This document shows, one piece after another, positions 1-10,839 of a stretch of 64,000 nt of DNA. Within the stretch, counting starts at the first letter, position 1; the number at the start of each line of letters is the position of its first letter. A program made the position numbers and the translations under genes. The DNA comes from Adiantum capillus-veneris (Eukaryota > Streptophyta > Polypodiopsida > Polypodiales > Pteridaceae). Location of the stretch: positions 51,821,253 to 51,885,252 of the forward strand of contig CM043959.1 of assembly GCA_014529385.2 (NCBI GenBank), given 5' to 3'. The notes beneath the pieces were generated by a model. The model had not been told where the DNA came from. It did not search any database and worked only from the letters and a program-made list of their open reading frames with translations.

Positions 1-1437
1 AAAAGGTCTCAAGAGTCTGCTCACACCTGTGAAGGTTGGCCTCCTGGCCATCCAAGTACAATACTAAGTTGCGTGCAAACTCAACATCCAGTAGCTCATC
101 TCTCCGAATAGGAAACTCTAAGACACGTAGACCAACTTGCTATGAAACCAAAAACCTGCTCATGACCTCAACATAGAAGAAAAAAGGAAGAGGGCAAGAG
201 GGAAGCCCTGTTTGACCGAATGTGTGAGCATGAACGATCTCCTCTACCACCTGACAAAAGTACCTGACTGTGTGTCCGTTTGGTAAAGATCTACACCTCT
301 GATCCATGCATATGAGAAGCCCATCCTGCGTAGAGTGCCCTCCAAAAAGTCCCAGTCAACTCTATCGTATGCCTTCTCAAAATCGAGAAGAAGTATCACC
401 AGATCCTCTCCACGGAGGCATGCGAGAGCAGAAGCCTCCCTGAAAGTGAAGATGTTGTCAAGGATACTACGCTCCTTGACAAAACCTGTCTGTGTCCCAT
501 GTATGATGCTCTCTAGAAGTGGCTGAATCCTCAAACTCAGAGCCATGGCAAGAATTTTGCCGGCTGAGTTGAGGATGGTGATGGGTCGCCACTGTCGAAT
601 CTCATCCAAGGAGCCACCCTCCTTGGGAATGAGGTACATCAGACCCTCACTCATGCTGTCAGGCATCTCTCCTGTGTGTAGGATGTACTGAAAATGCTAC
701 AGAAATCTGAGCCAAGCAAGTCCCAATACTCCAAGAAAAAGCTAGGTTTCAAACCATCCTCACTTGGACATACCACAAGGAAGTGCTGTAAGGGCCGCGT
801 GGTGCTCCTTTAGGTGAAGAGGCAGCTCAAGCCTTTGGCGCATCTCCTCAGTCACAAGACAAGGCATGTGTGTCCACACCTGCTCTCTGTATGCATCCTG
901 ATGCCCTGCTGACAGCAGGTCAGGGTAGAAGTTAGTAGCAACTGCACACATGTCCTGTGGCTCTGAAGCAACTGACCCGTCATGCCTCCTCAACTAGCTG
1001 AATTTGGCATGCGCATGTCGGGGCCCCACTGTCTCAAAGAAAGCCCCTGTCACTCTATCACCCACTTGGGTCCACTACAATGCCTGTCGATGAAAAGAAA
1101 ACTTATGGCACCTCTCCTCTGTGCTAGCAAGCTCCTGGTGAGCCTGCTCCAACTGCTCCTCATACTAGGGACTGCCTGGATGTTGCTCCTATATCCTCTG
1201 GAAGGAAGAAACGCCTTGTTGGAGATGCTCCTCCTCCTCTCTCATTGCAGCCAGGCATGGACCGTAGACTCCTGGAGAAATAGTTGACTAAGTTGAGCAA
1301 CTCCAGAGGCCACTTTGTCAGTAGGAGAGTCCTGCATGTCTAAGCCCTCTGTCCAAAGAGCCACCACTCGCTCTTTGAGCGCAGAATCCATCAAGACCCT
1401 CTCAAGGATGCGTAGCATTGTGCTCCCTCTCCTCTGT
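1..1437 (-). pseudogene. LINE (L1-type) ORF2, reverse-transcriptase part, cut by window edge
   Basis: Reads leftward off the window edge. The best stretch (666-244) carries RT landmarks in order: YLIPKEGG, WRPITILN, KILAMALSLRIQPLL, TQTGFVKERSILDN and LLLDFEKAYDRVDWDFL. This matches the N-terminal half of plant L1 reverse transcriptases, which copy LINE RNA at a nicked chromosomal site. A further piece in another frame (about 240-1) reads FFFYVEVMSRFL and later LYLDGQEANLHRCEQTLETF, the region around the YxDD box. Where FADDT is expected the sequence reads FARNL, so the catalytic aspartates appear lost. Sequence between the endonuclease and RT (about 1437-760) is coding-derived but in several frames. 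The copy is a dead LINE with frameshifts and stops. Continuous with the endonuclease piece at 1438-1772. Confidence 0.88.
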
Positions 1438-1772
1438 CTATCTATCACTGTGAGAATCATTGGTGCATGGTCCAAAAAAGAAGTTCCCGGCCAAAATGAA
1501 AACTGTCCCACCCAAGTCACAAAAATGGTCACCAGTGTAGAAGCGATCTATCCGAGATATATTCACTCCTCCCACTCCGCGGTCTGAGCGAGAGAAGGCC
1601 AGCAGGCTGTCTGAGGGCCTCACACAGCTAGAATGCTGCCACACATTTGAAACCCACAGATTCATACATAACCTCTCCCAAGCTGCCAACTCAACTCCAT
1701 GCACTGTAGTGTGGCTACCTCCGATCATGTCAAAGGAGTCCTCCAACATGTTGAAGTCACCCCCAATGCCCC
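1438..1772 (-). pseudogene. LINE endonuclease (APE-type), C-terminal part
   Basis: Minus-strand translation gives GGDFNMLEDS next to the insertion site, then WERLCMNLWVSN, FSRSDRGVGGVNISRIDRFY and, after a frame change, LDHAPMILTVI. These match the GDFN, RIDR and SDHxP-type boxes of apurinic-endonuclease-like LINE nucleases, which nick the target DNA. The N-terminal part of the same nuclease lies on the far side of the Gypsy element at 6483-6910, so one LINE was split in two by that insertion. Confidence 0.85.
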
Positions 1773-1777
1773 ATTGC
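1773..1777. repeat. Target-site duplication, left copy (ATTGC)
   Basis: The 5 bases before the TGTCATTA start of the left LTR are ATTGC. The same 5 bases follow the end of the right LTR at 6478-6482. A perfect 5-bp duplication is the usual Ty3/Gypsy footprint. Confidence 0.9.
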
Positions 1778-2030
1778 TGTCATTAAATATCTAATATCTA
1801 ACCAAGACAAATGATTTTCTCATATTAAACTGATCATTTAATGTGGGATAATAAACGGGAACAAGGGTTAGAATATAGACATGTGCTTACGGATCTATCT
1901 CAACACGGGGCCAATGGTAAAGGGGCCCAAATGAGAGATGGTCTATCAAAGAACAAGGTTAACTAATGGAGCTTAAAAGACCTTAGGGTTAGCTTCATTA
2001 AAGACCTCCAATGGTTAGTGTTAAAAGTCC

Positions 2031-2200
2031 TTTGACCTTAAGCAAGCTAGGGTTGAGCTTGAGGTGGGAACTCGACCTAAACTTGTCTTTGACCTTAATC
2101 AAGCTAGGGTTGTGCTTGAGGTGGGAACCTGACCTAAACTTTCCTTTGACCTTAGGCAAGCTAGGGATGAGCGTGAGGTGGGAACTCCACCTAAGGTGCT
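2031..2200 (+). repeat. 57-bp minisatellite, three units, inside the LTR
   Basis: The start TTTGACCTTA recurs at 2031, 2088 and 2145, a 57-bp period. Each unit continues with AGCAAGCTAGGG and GAGGTGGGAA. A related but slightly shorter array lies in the right LTR at about 5095-5250. Confidence 0.88.
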
Positions 2201-2220
2201 TGAGGTACTTGTCATACTTA

Positions 2221-2412
2221 ATGAGGAAGTTGCTTGAGAAGCTTCCTATGCATGGGGGGTAAGATGCTTGAGTAAAAAAGAGACCCTACACACTTAATGA
2301 GAAAGTTGCTTGAGAAGCTTCCTATGCATGGGGGGTAAGATGCTTGAGTCAAAAAGAGACCCTACACACTTAATGAGGAAGTTGCTTAAGAAGCTTCCTA
2401 TGCATAAAAGTC
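2221..2412 (+). repeat. 76-bp minisatellite inside the LTR
   Basis: The block starting ATGAGGAAGTTGCTTGAGAA recurs at 2221, 2297 and 2373, giving two full 76-bp units and a partial third. The right LTR has one full unit and a partial second (5298 and 5374). This copy-number change accounts for most of the length difference between the LTRs. Confidence 0.88.
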
Positions 2413-3455
2413 CCAAATCTAGGGGAATCTTTAACCTAACCTTCCACTCACGCAAGGGGCACCCCTTTTCTAAAAGGGCACATGGGACACATGTCGGACT
2501 CTCACTAAGCTTAACCACATGGTGTGCTTGAATGATATTGGTTGGGCTAAAGAGGGGTCCAATGAGCTTCTACTTCCATCCAACAAATATCCAGATATTT
2601 TCAAGCTCTCTCTCTCTAAGGGGTAAGGAGGACACTTGTCAAAAGACTACCCATGTACTTGACTGCATGCTGCATGTGATTGGATAGGGGGAGAGGGGTC
2701 CAATGAGCTTGCAGCATGTAGAAAAGTCACCACTCGCCCAAAGCAAGGAAGGGGGGTGCTAGGGGGATATACTCCACACACTCATTTGCAAGGGCATTAT
2801 CACTTGGTGAAAGTTGAGGAACACCACCTCCTTCTCCAAGCTTGTGAGAAGTGAGAGCCTACAACAACACTCTTGGCTATGGAATGCAAATCCAACCAAG
2901 AGCCATGCTTCAATGCTTAAGCTTGCCATCTTCTCCATTTCCATTACTATGCTATTATGTATGCTAGCAAGAAGAGTAATGATAAGCGAGGAACTATTTC
3001 TTTCTCCTATGGAATGTTTCTTCTTCCTCTTCCCTACCCTCATTCCCTGCTAGCTCTCTCCACCTTTGAAGGTGTTTGAGGCCTTGGGACTGAGGCTTGG
3101 GATAGTTAATGCTTTCTACAAGTTTATGTTATGCTTGTGATGCATGAAGCGTTACATCTTCATTGCATTATGTAGGTCACAAGGAACACAAAGATTGTAT
3201 TTTACCAAGTCTCTCTTGATGCGAGAAACTATAATACAAATGCCTATTGGAGGGGGGACCCCGGCTCCATATGAATCCGGTCCTCAACTATTGTCATGTT
3301 ATCTAAACTCTCTCTCTTGCAAAAGTATTGTTCATGCCAAGTTAACTAAGTATCACGTTTATGTTGCTACCATCAATGAAGTTCACCCGCTATGCTCACA
3401 AAGTAATCTCTCAAAAGTGCTTCACCTAAGTTCCTAATTCAGCTACTCTCAAAGT

Positions 3456-3540
3456 CGGCAGAGACTCTACAATGTGAGACCAAAACTCTGCACGTGCACT
3501 CGCCAATATGGGTGGTTAGATGTTCAAGAAACCCAAGAGG
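3456..3540. repeat. 85-bp copy of the flanking LINE inside the Gypsy element
   Basis: Starts CGGCAGAGACTCTACAATGT and matches 6491-6575 at about 82 of 85 positions. At 6491-6575 the sequence is part of the disrupted LINE endonuclease, 8 bases beyond the right target duplication. Its presence directly after the left LTR means external flank was copied into the element interior. Confidence 0.88.
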
Positions 3541-4468
3541 CAACTCTCTTCATATTACAAATTTTCAAACACCATGGATTTCCAACATCCATCGTGTCAG
3601 AGAGATATCCTAGAATGACCAGTAATTTCTGGAAAGGTCTCTTGGAAAATCTAGGTACAATATTGAATTTCTCTTCAGCTTGTCACCCACAAACGGATGG
3701 CCAAAGTGACATAGCCAATCCTACGATTCTTGATGTACTAAAGACCTATGTTACAGAAGTAGATCAACGCTCAAAGTGGGAGAAGTACTTACCTCTTGTA
3801 GAGTGTGCATATAATAATACTATCCATACTTCTACGGGAAAAGCACCTTTTGAAATTATAGAGGGAAGACCTAAAAGTCCCTTGCTAATTAAAGTATATG
3901 GGAAGATCTTTGTTGCCAATGAGTATAGCCGTGATTTGCAAGCATCTTTTCAAAAGATTAAGGAGTCTATATCCATCTCCCAACTAAGGCAAAAAGCTGC
4001 TGCTGACAAGCACATAAGGGCCTTAACATTTAAAGAAAATGATTGGGTCTTATAAGGCTCGATTGAGGCAAACGACGGGCAAAAATCCTACGGGCCATCA
4101 AAAGTATTATGCTAAACTAGCAAAAAAGATACTATGGTCCTTTTCAAATTTTGAAGCCAATCAATGAGGTGGCTTATCAACTCAATTTGCCTAACCATTG
4201 GCTCATACACAATGCTTTTCATGTGAGCCTACTCAAGCCCTACAAAGGAGAGCCTCCAAATGAACCAATTATTGAAGACCCTCTCGAAATCGAAGATCAA
4301 GAAGAGGTACTACAACCCGAAGCTATCCTTTGGCATGAAGACAAGGTACTACGACATGGTAAGATTATCCGATGGTATCTTATTAAGCTAAAAAATTATC
4401 CTTTTGAAGATGCTAGATGGATGCAAGGAATCCAGCTTAAGGATAGTATGAACCTTGTCAACACTTAG
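3541..4468 (+). pseudogene. Gypsy pol remnant: integrase core and chromodomain-like tail
   Basis: Translation shows integrase-core landmarks: HHGFPTSIVSER, SSACHPQTDGQSD and ECAYNNTIHTSTGKAPFEI, matching the HPQTDGQ and YN..H.STG.SPF boxes of Ty3/Gypsy integrases. A second stretch (4151-4468) reads [20 protein letters not shown], the usual integrase C-terminal motif, then a chromodomain-like end ([20 protein letters not shown]). Integrase inserts the element's DNA, and chromodomains steer insertion to marked chromatin. Only this 3' part of pol survives. Broken fossil. Confidence 0.85.
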
Positions 4469-4841
4469 AATGCTACATTAGAGTAAGCAAATGTACATGT
4501 TTCTTTTAATGATCAATGTTTTGTCTTATAAGAATAATTCTCTCTTTATTGTGCACAAATTTAAGTAGTATCCATACTAAGAATCATGTTTGGGATGACG
4601 ACATCTCTCAAACACCATGTAGAATATGTCCCTCTACTTGGGAAGATGAAATGGACTAAAGAGCAGACATGCTTGCGGTAGCTATATCTCCCAAGCACCA
4701 AATGGATTAGTCATCCATCTTGGAATGATGTCGTAGGGTAAAAAGGGATCCTGTACCCGCTAAGACAAATTGACTAACGACTATGACTTTATTTCTTTTA
4801 CCTCATAGTCAAGGACGACTATGATTTCAAGAGAGAGGTAA

Positions 4842-6477
4842 TGTCATTAAATATCTAATATCTAACCAACCCAAATGATTTTCTCATATTAAACTGATCA
4901 TTTAATGTGGGATAATAAACGGGAACAAGGGTTAGAATATAGACATGTGCTTACGGATCTATCTCAACACGGGGCGAATGGTAAAGGGGCCCAAATGAGA
5001 GATGGTATATCAAAGAACAAGGTTAAATAATGGAGCTTAAAAGACCTTAGGGTTAGCTTCATTAAAGACCACCAATGGATAGTGTTAAAAGTCCTTTGAC
5101 CTTAAGCAAGCTAGGGCTGAGCTTGAGGTGGGAACCCGACCTAAACTTGTCTTGACCTTAGGCAAGCTAGGGTTGTGCTTGAGGTGGGAACCCGACCTAA
5201 ACTTGCCTTTGATCTTAGGCAAGCTTGAGGTGGGAACTCCACCTAAGGTGCTTGTCATGCTTGATGACTAAGGTACTTGAGGTACTTGTCATACTTAATG
5301 AGGAAGTTGCTTGAGAAGCTTCCTATGCATGGGGGGTAAGATGCTTGAGTCAAAAAGAGACCCTACACACTTAATGAGGAAGTTGCTTGAGAAGATTCCT
5401 ATGCATAAAAGTCCCAAAGCTAGGGGAATCTTTGACCTAACCTTCCACTCACGCAAGGGGCACCCCTTTTCTAAAAGGGCACATGGGACACATGTCAGAC
5501 TCTCACTAAGCTTAACCACATGGTGTACTTGAATGCTATTGGTTGGGCTAAAGAGGGGTCCAATGAGCTTCTACTTCCATCCAACAAATATCTAGATATT
5601 TTCAAGCTCTCTCTCTCTCTAAGGGGTAAGGAGGACACTTGTCAAAAGACTACCCATGTACTTGACTGCATGCTGCATGTGATTGTCTAGGGGGAGAGGG
5701 GTCCAATGAGCTTGCAGCATGTAGAAAAGTCACCACTCGCCCAAAGCAAGGAAGGGGGTTGCTAGGGGGATATACTGCACACACTCATTTACAAGGGCAT
5801 TATCACTTGGTGAAAGTTGAGGAACGCCACCTCCTTCTCCAAGCTTGTGATAAGTGAGAGCCTACAACAACACTCTTGGCTATGGAATGCAAATCCAACC
5901 AAGAGCCATGCTTCAAAGCTTAAGCTTGCCATCTTCTCCATCTCCATTACTATGCTATTATGTATGCTAGCAAGAAGAGTAATGATAAGTGAGGAACTAT
6001 TTCTTTCTCCTATGGAATGTTTCTTCTTCCTCTTCCCTACCCTCATTCCCCGCTAGCTCTCTCCACCTTTGAAGGTGTTTGAGGCCTTGGGATTGAGGCT
6101 TGGGATAGTTAATGATTTCTACAAGTTTATGTTATGCTTGTGATGCATGAAGCTTTCCATCTTCATTGCATTACGTAGGTCACAAGGAACACAAAGATTG
6201 TATTTTACCAAGTCTCTCTTGATGCGAGAAACTATAATACAAATGCCTATTGGAGGGGGGACCGGCTCCATATGAATCCGGTCCTCAACTATTGTCATGT
6301 TCTCTAAACTCTCTCTCTTGCAAAAGTATTGTTCATGCCAAGTTAACTAAGTCTCATGTTTATGTTTCTACCATCAATTAAGTTCACCCGCTATGCTCAC
6401 AAAGTAATCTCTCAAAAGTGCTTCACCTAAGTTCCTAATTCAGCTACTCTCAAAGTTCATAGGCCATTTCCATTACA
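4842..6477 (+). repeat. Right LTR of the Gypsy element at 1778-6477
   Basis: Starts TGTCATTAAATATC and ends CCATTACA, so the ends read TG...CA, followed by the ATTGC duplication. Length is 1636 bp. It contains shorter versions of both minisatellites of the left LTR. Confidence 0.9.
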
Positions 6478-6482
6478 ATTGC
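6478..6482. repeat. Target-site duplication, right copy (ATTGC)
   Basis: Identical to 1773-1777 and fixes the right end of the Gypsy element at 6477. Confidence 0.9.
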
Positions 6483-6910
6483 TCTACCTGCGGCAGAGAC
6501 TCTACAATGTGAGACCAAAACTCTGCACGTGCACTCACCAATATGGGTGTATAGATGTTCAAGAAACCCAAGAGGAACCCTTGAGCCGGCATAGTAATCC
6601 ACTGAACCCTGCCAGGCACAATAATCCCTCTGTCCACAATATCTTACTGCCAAGAGTCCACAATAGTCATATATACCCCTCCTTGGATGCCACCTGGTCC
6701 AAATGCAGCCGACCAAAAAGTTTCTTATCATCCATGCAAAAGATGACCACAACGTCTAATACGACTCTCACACAGATGATGCTCCTGTAGCATAAGAAGG
6801 TCAGTCTCTCCTCCCACAAGGCATCGCTGAAGCTCTTGATGCAGTTGGCCCCTCTGACGCTGAAACTGGGGCCCACCTAATCCCTGCACGTTCCATGAGA
6901 CGATCCTCAT
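6483..6910 (-). pseudogene. LINE endonuclease, N-terminal part
   Basis: The likely ORF2 start is the ATG at 6910-6908, giving MRIVSWNVQGLGG, the near-universal opening of plant L1 endonucleases. LLMLQEHHLCE follows (the active-site glutamate box). Toward 6483 the frames read WITMPAQGFLLGFLNIYTPI, an internal nuclease motif. The reading frame changes several times, so this is a dead copy. The piece ends at the Gypsy target duplication and resumes at 1772. Confidence 0.87.
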
Positions 6911-7426
6911 GGGGAGCGAGAGAGAATTGATGCTGTAGCAGTAGCTAACCGAGCTATCTTTGAGGGCTTGGATGGAGAGTAATCCGCATCCGAGCGTCCC
7001 CGAGATAGGCATGACTGCAAAGAGTGTCTAGCCCAAGCCCAAGCCCAAGCCCAAGTAGAACGAGCCGTGTGCAAAGAAACCTCCTCTGTCCAGGAGTCCT
7101 CGTGTATGTGTACATAACATGGGGGGTTCTGCGTGTCTGGAAATAAGTGAACCACAATGTGTCTACATCCTCCTGAGTCTGGAGGTGTCACAAAAAACTT
7201 GGCCAACGGCCATAGAGTCTTAATCAAGTCTGTAACCCCTAGGTTTCCCATGGGATGAGAGAAGTCTAGGTCTTGTTCCTGCAGCCACTCCAACACTGAG
7301 TCTAGAGTCGACTCAGACTGGTCCCTGCCGCATAGGGGAAAAGAGAAGCCAACCGCTGAGTCGGGGTTGAGTCCAAGACCTCTATCCCCCTAGCTGCAAG
7401 GAACAATACATGAACTCTAAAGTAAG
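6911..7426 (-). pseudogene. LINE ORF1-ORF2 interval with an ORF1 tail-like reading frame
   Basis: A minus-strand reading frame of 129 codons (7296-6907) lies between the ORF1 stop and the ORF2 ATG. It reads VLEWLQEQDLDFSH and RHIVVHLFPDTQNPPCYVHI, which I do not recognise outside the LINE context. It may be a displaced C-terminal part of ORF1. A short run of alternating Ala and Trp codons comes from a local 6-bp tandem repeat (near 7030-7055). Confidence 0.5.
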
Positions 7427-8750
7427 CTACCTCAAGGTCTGGTTAGGGGTTGCCGAGAAATCGATAAAGTCATAGGCAAAGAAATCCCAATGATGATGAA
7501 TGTCAAAGCTCGTCATACCACGAGGAACTGTTGCAAAGGGGGACATCTGCACCAGAAGAGGGGGTGGCAAGAAAGGGTTTTCCTCTCTCGCCAAGTGACT
7601 CATGGCAAAAGCGGTGCCAAGAGATCTCCTAGCAACCGAGGAAGGTCCTGCCCCTAGAACGGCTGCGGGGATGGAGCGGGAGGAGACGTGGGAGCAGGGG
7701 GGGCTCGAGGGAGAAGGGGGGCGTGGGGGAGCGGTAGAGGGAGGAGGTGGAGGGGGAGGGATAGAAGGGTGGAACTGGATGGTGGGAGGGGTTGTCAAGG
7801 GTGAGTCTGAGGTGGAGGTTGGAGCAAGGACCTCGTCGTGCTGAAGAGGATCGAAACGGTTCCCTGTGGGAACCCACTTCTGCTGGACAGGAGCCTGGGT
7901 ACCACTCTGAGTGCCAAGATGGCGCGGTGGCCCATGTCGACATTGACCACGAACTTGTTGCCAACCCTCCTCCGCTTGAGCCCTAGGCTTGAAGGGTGGC
8001 TCTGCCTGCGTACTCTGTGACTCTCTCTGCTGCTGCTGCATTCCAGTCCTTGAAGGCTGGGGCTGAGCCTATGGTGTAGGACGGGGTCTCCTCCGTGGAC
8101 AAGCCTTCGCAAGATGGCCCATTTGTCAACAAATGAAACACTGATTCCGAAGTCCCGAATACTCCACGCTCTGTGGAACCAACCACCGCTCACCCGAGGT
8201 AGTAGGATGACCTTCGGGAGAGTGTGAGTGTCTTGAACCATAACACGTACTATGGGGATGCTAGCCACCCTGGTAGCTACAGAGGTTGCCGTGTGAGGTG
8301 TCTCCAGGACAGTCCCAATTACTGAGCCTATCCTAGAAAGAGCGAAAGGTACTCCCTCCTTAGGCCGGGGAAGTAGACTGAAATGGGCACTTTTGCCTCC
8401 TTGACAAGAACGTCAATAGCTGGGTCAAAACCGTGGTGCCCATGTCGAAAGTGTGCTTGGACTGCACAGATGGCCAGGGGGATCATTGCAATGACCTTGG
8501 ACTCCATCTGAGGAGTCTCGAGCAATATCGGGTAGTAGCCACGTCCAAGAAGCTGAACAACAAGAATCTTGGCCACCTCTGCGAGAAGGCGGGCCTGAAG
8601 GAGATCACACACTTCCCCTCTGCTGGGTTTGGTGCCAAGAATCTTGCAAATAACAGAAGTGGCCTCAAGGCGCGCCCCCTCTGCCTCTAAGCTCACTTGC
8701 TCTATCGACGAGAGAGCAAGTCAGATGGTGGGTTTTCTAGGGTCGGGCGA
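7427..8750 (-). pseudogene. LINE ORF1 (Gag-like RNA-binding protein)
   Basis: The opening part (8696-8328) reads EGARLEATSVICKILGTKPS and QLLGRGYYPILL, the style of plant LINE ORF1 proteins with a DUF4283-like RNA-binding domain. Farther on, GLRNQCFIC and QMGHLAKACPRR form a CCHC zinc knuckle (about 8155-8095) with one stop codon inside the knuckle. The last part (8041-7427) is glutamine- and proline-rich, with a run of about seven prolines, and ends ATPNQTLR. ORF1 proteins coat LINE RNA and assist its return to the nucleus. Frame changes and the internal stop mark a dead copy. Confidence 0.8.
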
Positions 8751-9250
8751 GGGGGCTGCGGTGGAGTCCCTCTGTGGCGGAGCAGAATCCTCCATTTGTG
8801 TCTACTACTGCAGGGGCAAATGAAGGGGAGTTGAAGGTGACAAAACAAGCGATGAGAGTCAAAGCCACTGTGAAATCGGTTCTGACACCGACAGAGACTC
8901 GAGGTCGGGGGGGGGGGCACAAGCAGGAGGAGCGGGAGGAAGGGAGCAAGATGAGGGGTAGGGGAAGCGGAAATGGGAGGGAGGGGGGCATCGCGAACAG
9001 GGTGGGAGGGGACAGTGAGGGACATGACGGGAGGGGCAACGGGAGAGGGTGGGAGGGGGCAGCGCGGCGGGCAGGGGTAGCGGGACAACGCGGGAGGAGG
9101 CACCGAGGCGAGGTTAAATGAGGAGGGTAGCGAGGGGAAGCAAGGCGAGGGGGGAGCGTTGTGAGGGGGGGAGGGCCAGGCTGGGCTGGAAATGGTGGGA
9201 AAAGCAGGCGAGGCGCGTGAGGAGCAGCAGCAGCGAGCCTTCCCCGTGAC
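8751..9250 (-). other. GC-rich 5' region of the LINE
   Basis: Strongly purine-skewed on the plus strand (repeated GGGAGG and GGGGAAG), hence C-rich on the LINE sense strand. Minus-strand frames read as low-complexity proline, serine and leucine. It fits a LINE 5' untranslated or promoter region. The 5' end near 9250 is judged only by the change in base composition. Confidence 0.5.
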
Positions 9251-9255
9251 TAACC

Positions 9256-9730
9256 TTACTTGTGTAGCTTGCAGTTTTGGTTCCTATTATAATGGCGTTT
9301 CCACCAGCATGTTTCTAGAACAACATTTGTGCCAAGAAGATCACACTTCTTCCAAAAAAGTAACGCATTTCTGGACTGCCACATAGCTCTTAATACAGTA
9401 TCTGTTACTATGCAAATGTCAGTAAGAAGATCCACATTGTCAATGTGTCTAGAGCCCATAGCTGAGGACTAAGCCCACAAATTTTTTTGAGGAGATTGGA
9501 AAGTTCAGAACACTTAGAGGAGAAGGAAGCTAAGTCCTGCAAATGGGCTTTGGAAATATCTGCCAAATTAGAGGTAAATTCTAGAAGTAGGTTGATACCA
9601 TCAGATTTATTCTTAACAAGGAGAGCCAGAACCTTCATCCATTGGTCAAAAGAGATAAGTTGGACAAGAGACAGACTAGAATTCTTTGAGGCATCAAAAA
9701 TTAAGGTTGAAGCCTCACTATAGTTGAATA
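9256..9730 (-). pseudogene. Unrecognised degraded coding-like fragment
   Basis: Two overlapping minus-strand frames (9638-9408 and 9459-9256) give non-repetitive peptides such as NLADISKAHLQDLASFSSKC and LRAMWQSRNALLFWKKCDLL, with normal-looking amino-acid composition. The first has a helical, leucine-rich character. I do not recognise a family. It could be a decayed host exon or the tail of another retroelement. Confidence 0.3.
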
Positions 9731-10839
9731 CACTTTAACACAAGTAACGAAGCAACGGAAAGGGGTTCCATAGGCAGCGTGAGCCCTTGGAAAAGAGATA
9801 CAATCTGCATAGATTTCAAGAACAGTAGTTAGATTATATCATTTTGGAAGGGTTGAGTAGACCTAAAAATCTTATACAGAGTGTAACTGTTTTTTGAATT
9901 TTACAGCCCTATGCAGATAAGGCCGAATCCTAAGAGAGATATAAGGAAGGTGCTTTCTATTTCTTTAGCAAGTCGTAATTTCTCCGAAGTCAGAGCTCTT
10001 TTGACAGGGTCATAACAGACCTTTATCCTTGCAATGAGCTTTCCAGTAACCTAGTAGACAGAAGTAATAAACTAGTGAAATGACATGAACAAAAGGGGAA
10101 ATTCTAGAAAGTGAGAGTATAGAGTGGAATGGTCATGCTAGCAACCTTTAACCAGTCAGGTCAAGGGGGACCATTGAGACTGTGTGATAGCACCCCTACC
10201 TATTAGCATATAATAAATTATATAGTAATAGGAGCTTATAGCTAGAACTAAAGTCTGAGAGAGAAAAACACTTAAGTCAATCTCTCTTATGCGTTTATTG
10301 TGTGTGTAGCAGTTCTAAATATATACAATTATATACGCAAACGAACTATACCAGCTCACAAACCAATAATTCTAGGCAAATACAATGGCTTTGTACAATA
10401 ACTTATTTGCGGCAGTTGAAAATAAATTCTGTACAAGGTAGTAAAGATAACAAGTAAAACTTGGGAAACAGTCATCCCAGACTCTGGCGTGAAGTTTCTT
10501 CAAGGTAAGCGAACTGCCCCCAGTCAAATACCACAAAGAACAGAATGTTTTTATCAAAGAAGGTAGCCCTCACCCACATCCATAGCCACAAGAAAACAGT
10601 TCGTTAGCACGTGGCTGTACACAGGTGATGCTGGGCATCCCAGTTGTTATCCATGTCACAATGAAAAAACAAACCGTTCTTCTATATGTAAATTTTTTAA
10701 TATATAAGAAAATAGAGTCATACTAAGAATTCCCCCCTTTTTTTAATTAATCCAGGAGAGTGAGCTTCCTCTCAAAGCTAATATATATTGATTTAGTTTC
10801 CAAAATATTTTTTTAGAAAAACCAAACCTTTAGCCCTAT
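9731..10839. other. Intergenic, no supported gene
   Basis: AT-rich sequence without a convincing reading frame. 10170-10740 has some LTR-like traits on the minus strand (a G-rich run after an A-run, and AATAAA-like signals), but no matching repeat or target duplication was found, so nothing is called. Confidence 0.5.

Larger units (their letters stand above)
1778..3455 (+). repeat. Left LTR of the Gypsy element at 1778-6477
   Basis: Matches 4842 to about 6438 almost throughout. It lacks roughly the last 39 bases present in the right LTR; after CTCTCAAAGT it passes directly into LINE-derived sequence. It contains two tandem minisatellites. Short reading frames inside it on both strands recur in the right LTR because the DNA is duplicated, and none looks like a protein gene. 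Confidence 0.88.
1778..6477 (+). mobile_element. Ty3/Gypsy LTR retrotransposon (chromodomain type), internally reduced, inserted in a LINE
   Basis: Long direct repeats beginning TGTCATTAAATATC lie at 1778 and 4842, and ATTGC target duplications flank the element. The interior is only about 1.4 kb and retains the 3' part of pol (integrase and a chromodomain-like tail); gag, protease and RT are absent, so it is a broken fossil. A sample of about 180 bp at the LTR starts shows roughly 3% difference, which suggests a fairly recent insertion. Part of the interior (3456-3540) is a copy of LINE sequence from outside the element. About 370 bp (4469-4841) between the last coding remnant and the right LTR is noncoding and ends in a purine-rich run (AAGAGAGAGG) that fits a polypurine tract. 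Confidence 0.9.

Noticed and set aside
2031-2412. Regularly spaced repeats that could suggest a CRISPR-like array
   Set aside because: The units are contiguous minisatellites inside an LTR, with no spacers, in a plant nuclear context.
7602-7844. Gly/Glu-rich plus-strand frame
   Set aside because: It is the complement of the Pro/Ser-rich LINE ORF1 tail on the minus strand.
8774-9121. Arg/Gly-rich plus-strand frame
   Set aside because: Produced by the purine-rich 5' region of the LINE; low complexity and no family.
10170-10740. Possible solo LTR on the minus strand
   Set aside because: Some LTR-like signals, but no TG...CA ends with a matching target duplication and no second copy in the window.
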